Position numbers and translations under genes: made by a program. Under the pieces are notes generated by a model. That model was not told the DNA's origin. It saw only the letters and a program-made list of their open reading frames with translations, and made no database searches. This document shows positions 63,028 through 64,000 of a DNA stretch of 64,000 nucleotides, piece after piece (within the stretch, counting starts at the first letter, position 1; the number at the start of each line of letters is the position of its first letter). This DNA is from Halosimplex pelagicum (lineage in GTDB: Archaea > Halobacteriota > Halobacteria > Halobacteriales > Haloarculaceae), in the NCBI RefSeq assembly GCF_013415905.1, contig NZ_CP058909.1:2108001-2172000 (forward strand). Direction: 5' to 3'.

Positions 63028-64000
63028 ATGACATATAGGGCAGGAATCATCGGCGCTGGGGGGATCGCTGGTCTTGGAATTTTAGGAATGCATGATGCGG
63101 ATGATATCGGCGAGAAGAAATTCGAAGCCAGTCACGCCGGTGGCTACCACGCCACCGAAGAGATTGAGTTGGTAGCTGTGGCGGATGTCGACGAGGAGAA
63201 GATGGCGCGGTTCGGTAACGCCTGGGACCTTTCCGAAGACCAGCTCTACATTGGTCACGAGGCGATGCTTGAGAACGAAGATCTGGATGTCGTCTCAGTC
63301 TGCACCCCGTCGTTTCTCCACAACCAACACGTTGTCGACGCGGCGCAATCAGCAGCCAGTCCGGATATCATTTGGTGCGAAAAACCGATTGCCTCTAGTG
63401 TGAGCGATGGGGAGGAAATGATTGAAGCCTGTGATGAGACCGACACGGAACTTGTCGTCAACCATTCGTTCAGGTTTACGACGAAGTACCAGCGACTCCG
63501 ACAGCTCGTTCAGGAAGAAGACCTCCTCGGAGAGGTCCATTCCGTAGCCACACAGTATCGGATGGAACTACTACGGAACTCGACACACCTTCTTGACACG
63601 CTCGTGTATCTGTTGGACGCGCGAGCCAGCTCCGTGAGCGGTCACATCACTGGGGAAAATGAGGCGATCGACTCACTTGATGCAACGCAAGGAGTCGACG
63701 ACGCAGCTGGCGGCGGGTTCGTGATCATGGACGACGGTACTTTCACAACTATCGACTGCACGATCCCCCGAAACGATTCCTCGATGACCTTCCAATTCAT
63801 CGGTTCAGAGGGGAAACTCTACCTGAACAACGATGACGGTGAATGGCGATACTGGCGTCTCGAAGATGGCGACCACGTCGAAGCAGACTTGCCAGGAATC
63901 GAGGGCAAATGGACTTGGGAACAGGATTACGAAGGATCGTTTGCGAACGCGGCCTGCCACGTCGAACGGCTGTTGAATGAAAATGTTGAGAATCGTTCGT
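63028..64000 (+). CDS. Gfo/Idh/MocA-family oxidoreductase, cut by window edge
   Basis: The first 324 residues are in the window; no stop before the edge. The Rossmann loop is AGIIGAGGIAGLGILG. Strand b4 ends with VVSVCTPSFLHNQHV and the catalytic signature is IIWCEKPIASSVSDG. The substrate domain begins near LLGEVHSVATQYR, with the usual NSTHLLDTLVYLL motif (His/Asp). The C-terminal part shows a beta domain (DGTFTTIDCTIPRN). Probably NAD-linked and sugar-related. The ATG at 63028 follows a likely TATA (CATATTTATTACG at 62917-62929), more distant than in leaderless genes. Confidence 0.87.
   Translation, partial: MTYRAGIIGAGGIAGLGILGMHDADDIGEKKFEASHAGGYHATEEIELVAVADVDEEKMARFGNAWDLSEDQLYIGHEAMLENEDLDVVSVCTPSFLHNQHVVDAAQSAASPDIIWCEKPIASSVSDGEEMIEACDETDTELVVNHSFRFTTKYQRLRQLVQEEDLLGEVHSVATQYRMELLRNSTHLLDTLVYLLDARASSVSGHITGENEAIDSLDATQGVDDAAGGGFVIMDDGTFTTIDCTIPRNDSSMTFQFIGSEGKLYLNNDDGEWRYWRLEDGDHVEADLPGIEGKWTWEQDYEGSFANAACHVERLLNENVENRS

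Overview
The window is haloarchaeal DNA (class Halobacteria). The predicted proteins are strongly acidic, and secreted proteins carry twin-arginine or lipobox signals followed by Gly- or Thr/Pro-rich linkers. Many genes have an AT-rich TATA-like element about 25-30 bp before the start codon with no leader, which is typical of leaderless haloarchaeal transcripts. Family-specific markers also fit: the HalOD1 domain, ISH4-like IS1595 elements, an archaea-specific SMC-like protein and two Orc1/Cdc6 initiators. No rRNA or tRNA was found. Two orc genes, several insertion sequences and decayed genes suggest a megaplasmid or a secondary-origin region of a chromosome. The genus cannot be told from the sequence alone.

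Layout. 1-2.4 kb: the end of a permease gene and four small zinc-ribbon or membrane proteins. 2.7-6.2 kb: a DUF4129 / DUF58 / membrane-protein operon in which the DUF58 protein carries an extra N-terminal part. 6.3-10 kb: a Tat lipoprotein solute-binding protein facing an OppD/OppF-type ATPase pair. 10-31 kb: a carbohydrate region with glucarate dehydratase and a DapA-family dehydratase on a divergent promoter, a 2-hydroxyacid dehydrogenase, a BNR propeller protein, two paralogous beta-helix systems, an ABC exporter, a uronate-dehydrogenase-like SDR, a KdgF-like cupin, two further polysaccharide-lyase-like proteins and two aldo-keto reductases. 31-39 kb: an MFS transporter, a truncated regulator, a PQQ-like propeller lipoprotein, two enolase-superfamily dehydratases and an MBL hydrolase. 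39.3-44.3 kb: a gene-poor stretch with tandem repeats and palindromes, an intact ISH4-like element and the first orc1/cdc6. 44-53.6 kb: a soluble chemotaxis transducer, a Ca/Na antiporter, a mannonate-dehydratase-like enzyme, an FAH hydrolase, a LarA-like protein and two Gfo/Idh/MocA dehydrogenases. 53.6-57.8 kb: an SMC-like coiled-coil protein, a small lipoprotein and a histidine kinase. 57.8-60.6 kb: a second orc1/cdc6 flanked on both sides by origin-box-like repeats and an AT-rich region. 60.6-63 kb: a second complete IS1595-type element and decayed genes. The right edge cuts a third Gfo/Idh/MocA gene.

How it fits together. The carbohydrate genes read as a uronic-acid polysaccharide utilisation island. 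Secreted lyases or binding proteins would cut an acidic polymer such as glucuronan, alginate or ulvan. A KdgF-like cupin would open unsaturated uronates. A uronate dehydrogenase, glucarate dehydratase and 5-dehydro-4-deoxyglucarate dehydratase would then feed 2-oxoglutarate semialdehyde to central metabolism. Mannonate dehydratase, the other enolase-superfamily enzymes, the FAH hydrolase and the Gfo/Idh enzymes suggest parallel branches for other acid sugars. The substrate is inferred, not shown.

The most unusual feature is the replication locus near 58-60.5 kb. Its boxes keep the CCCCTTTG G-string flank of haloarchaeal origin recognition boxes but have a different core. Two extended copies in inverted orientation flank an AT-rich segment.
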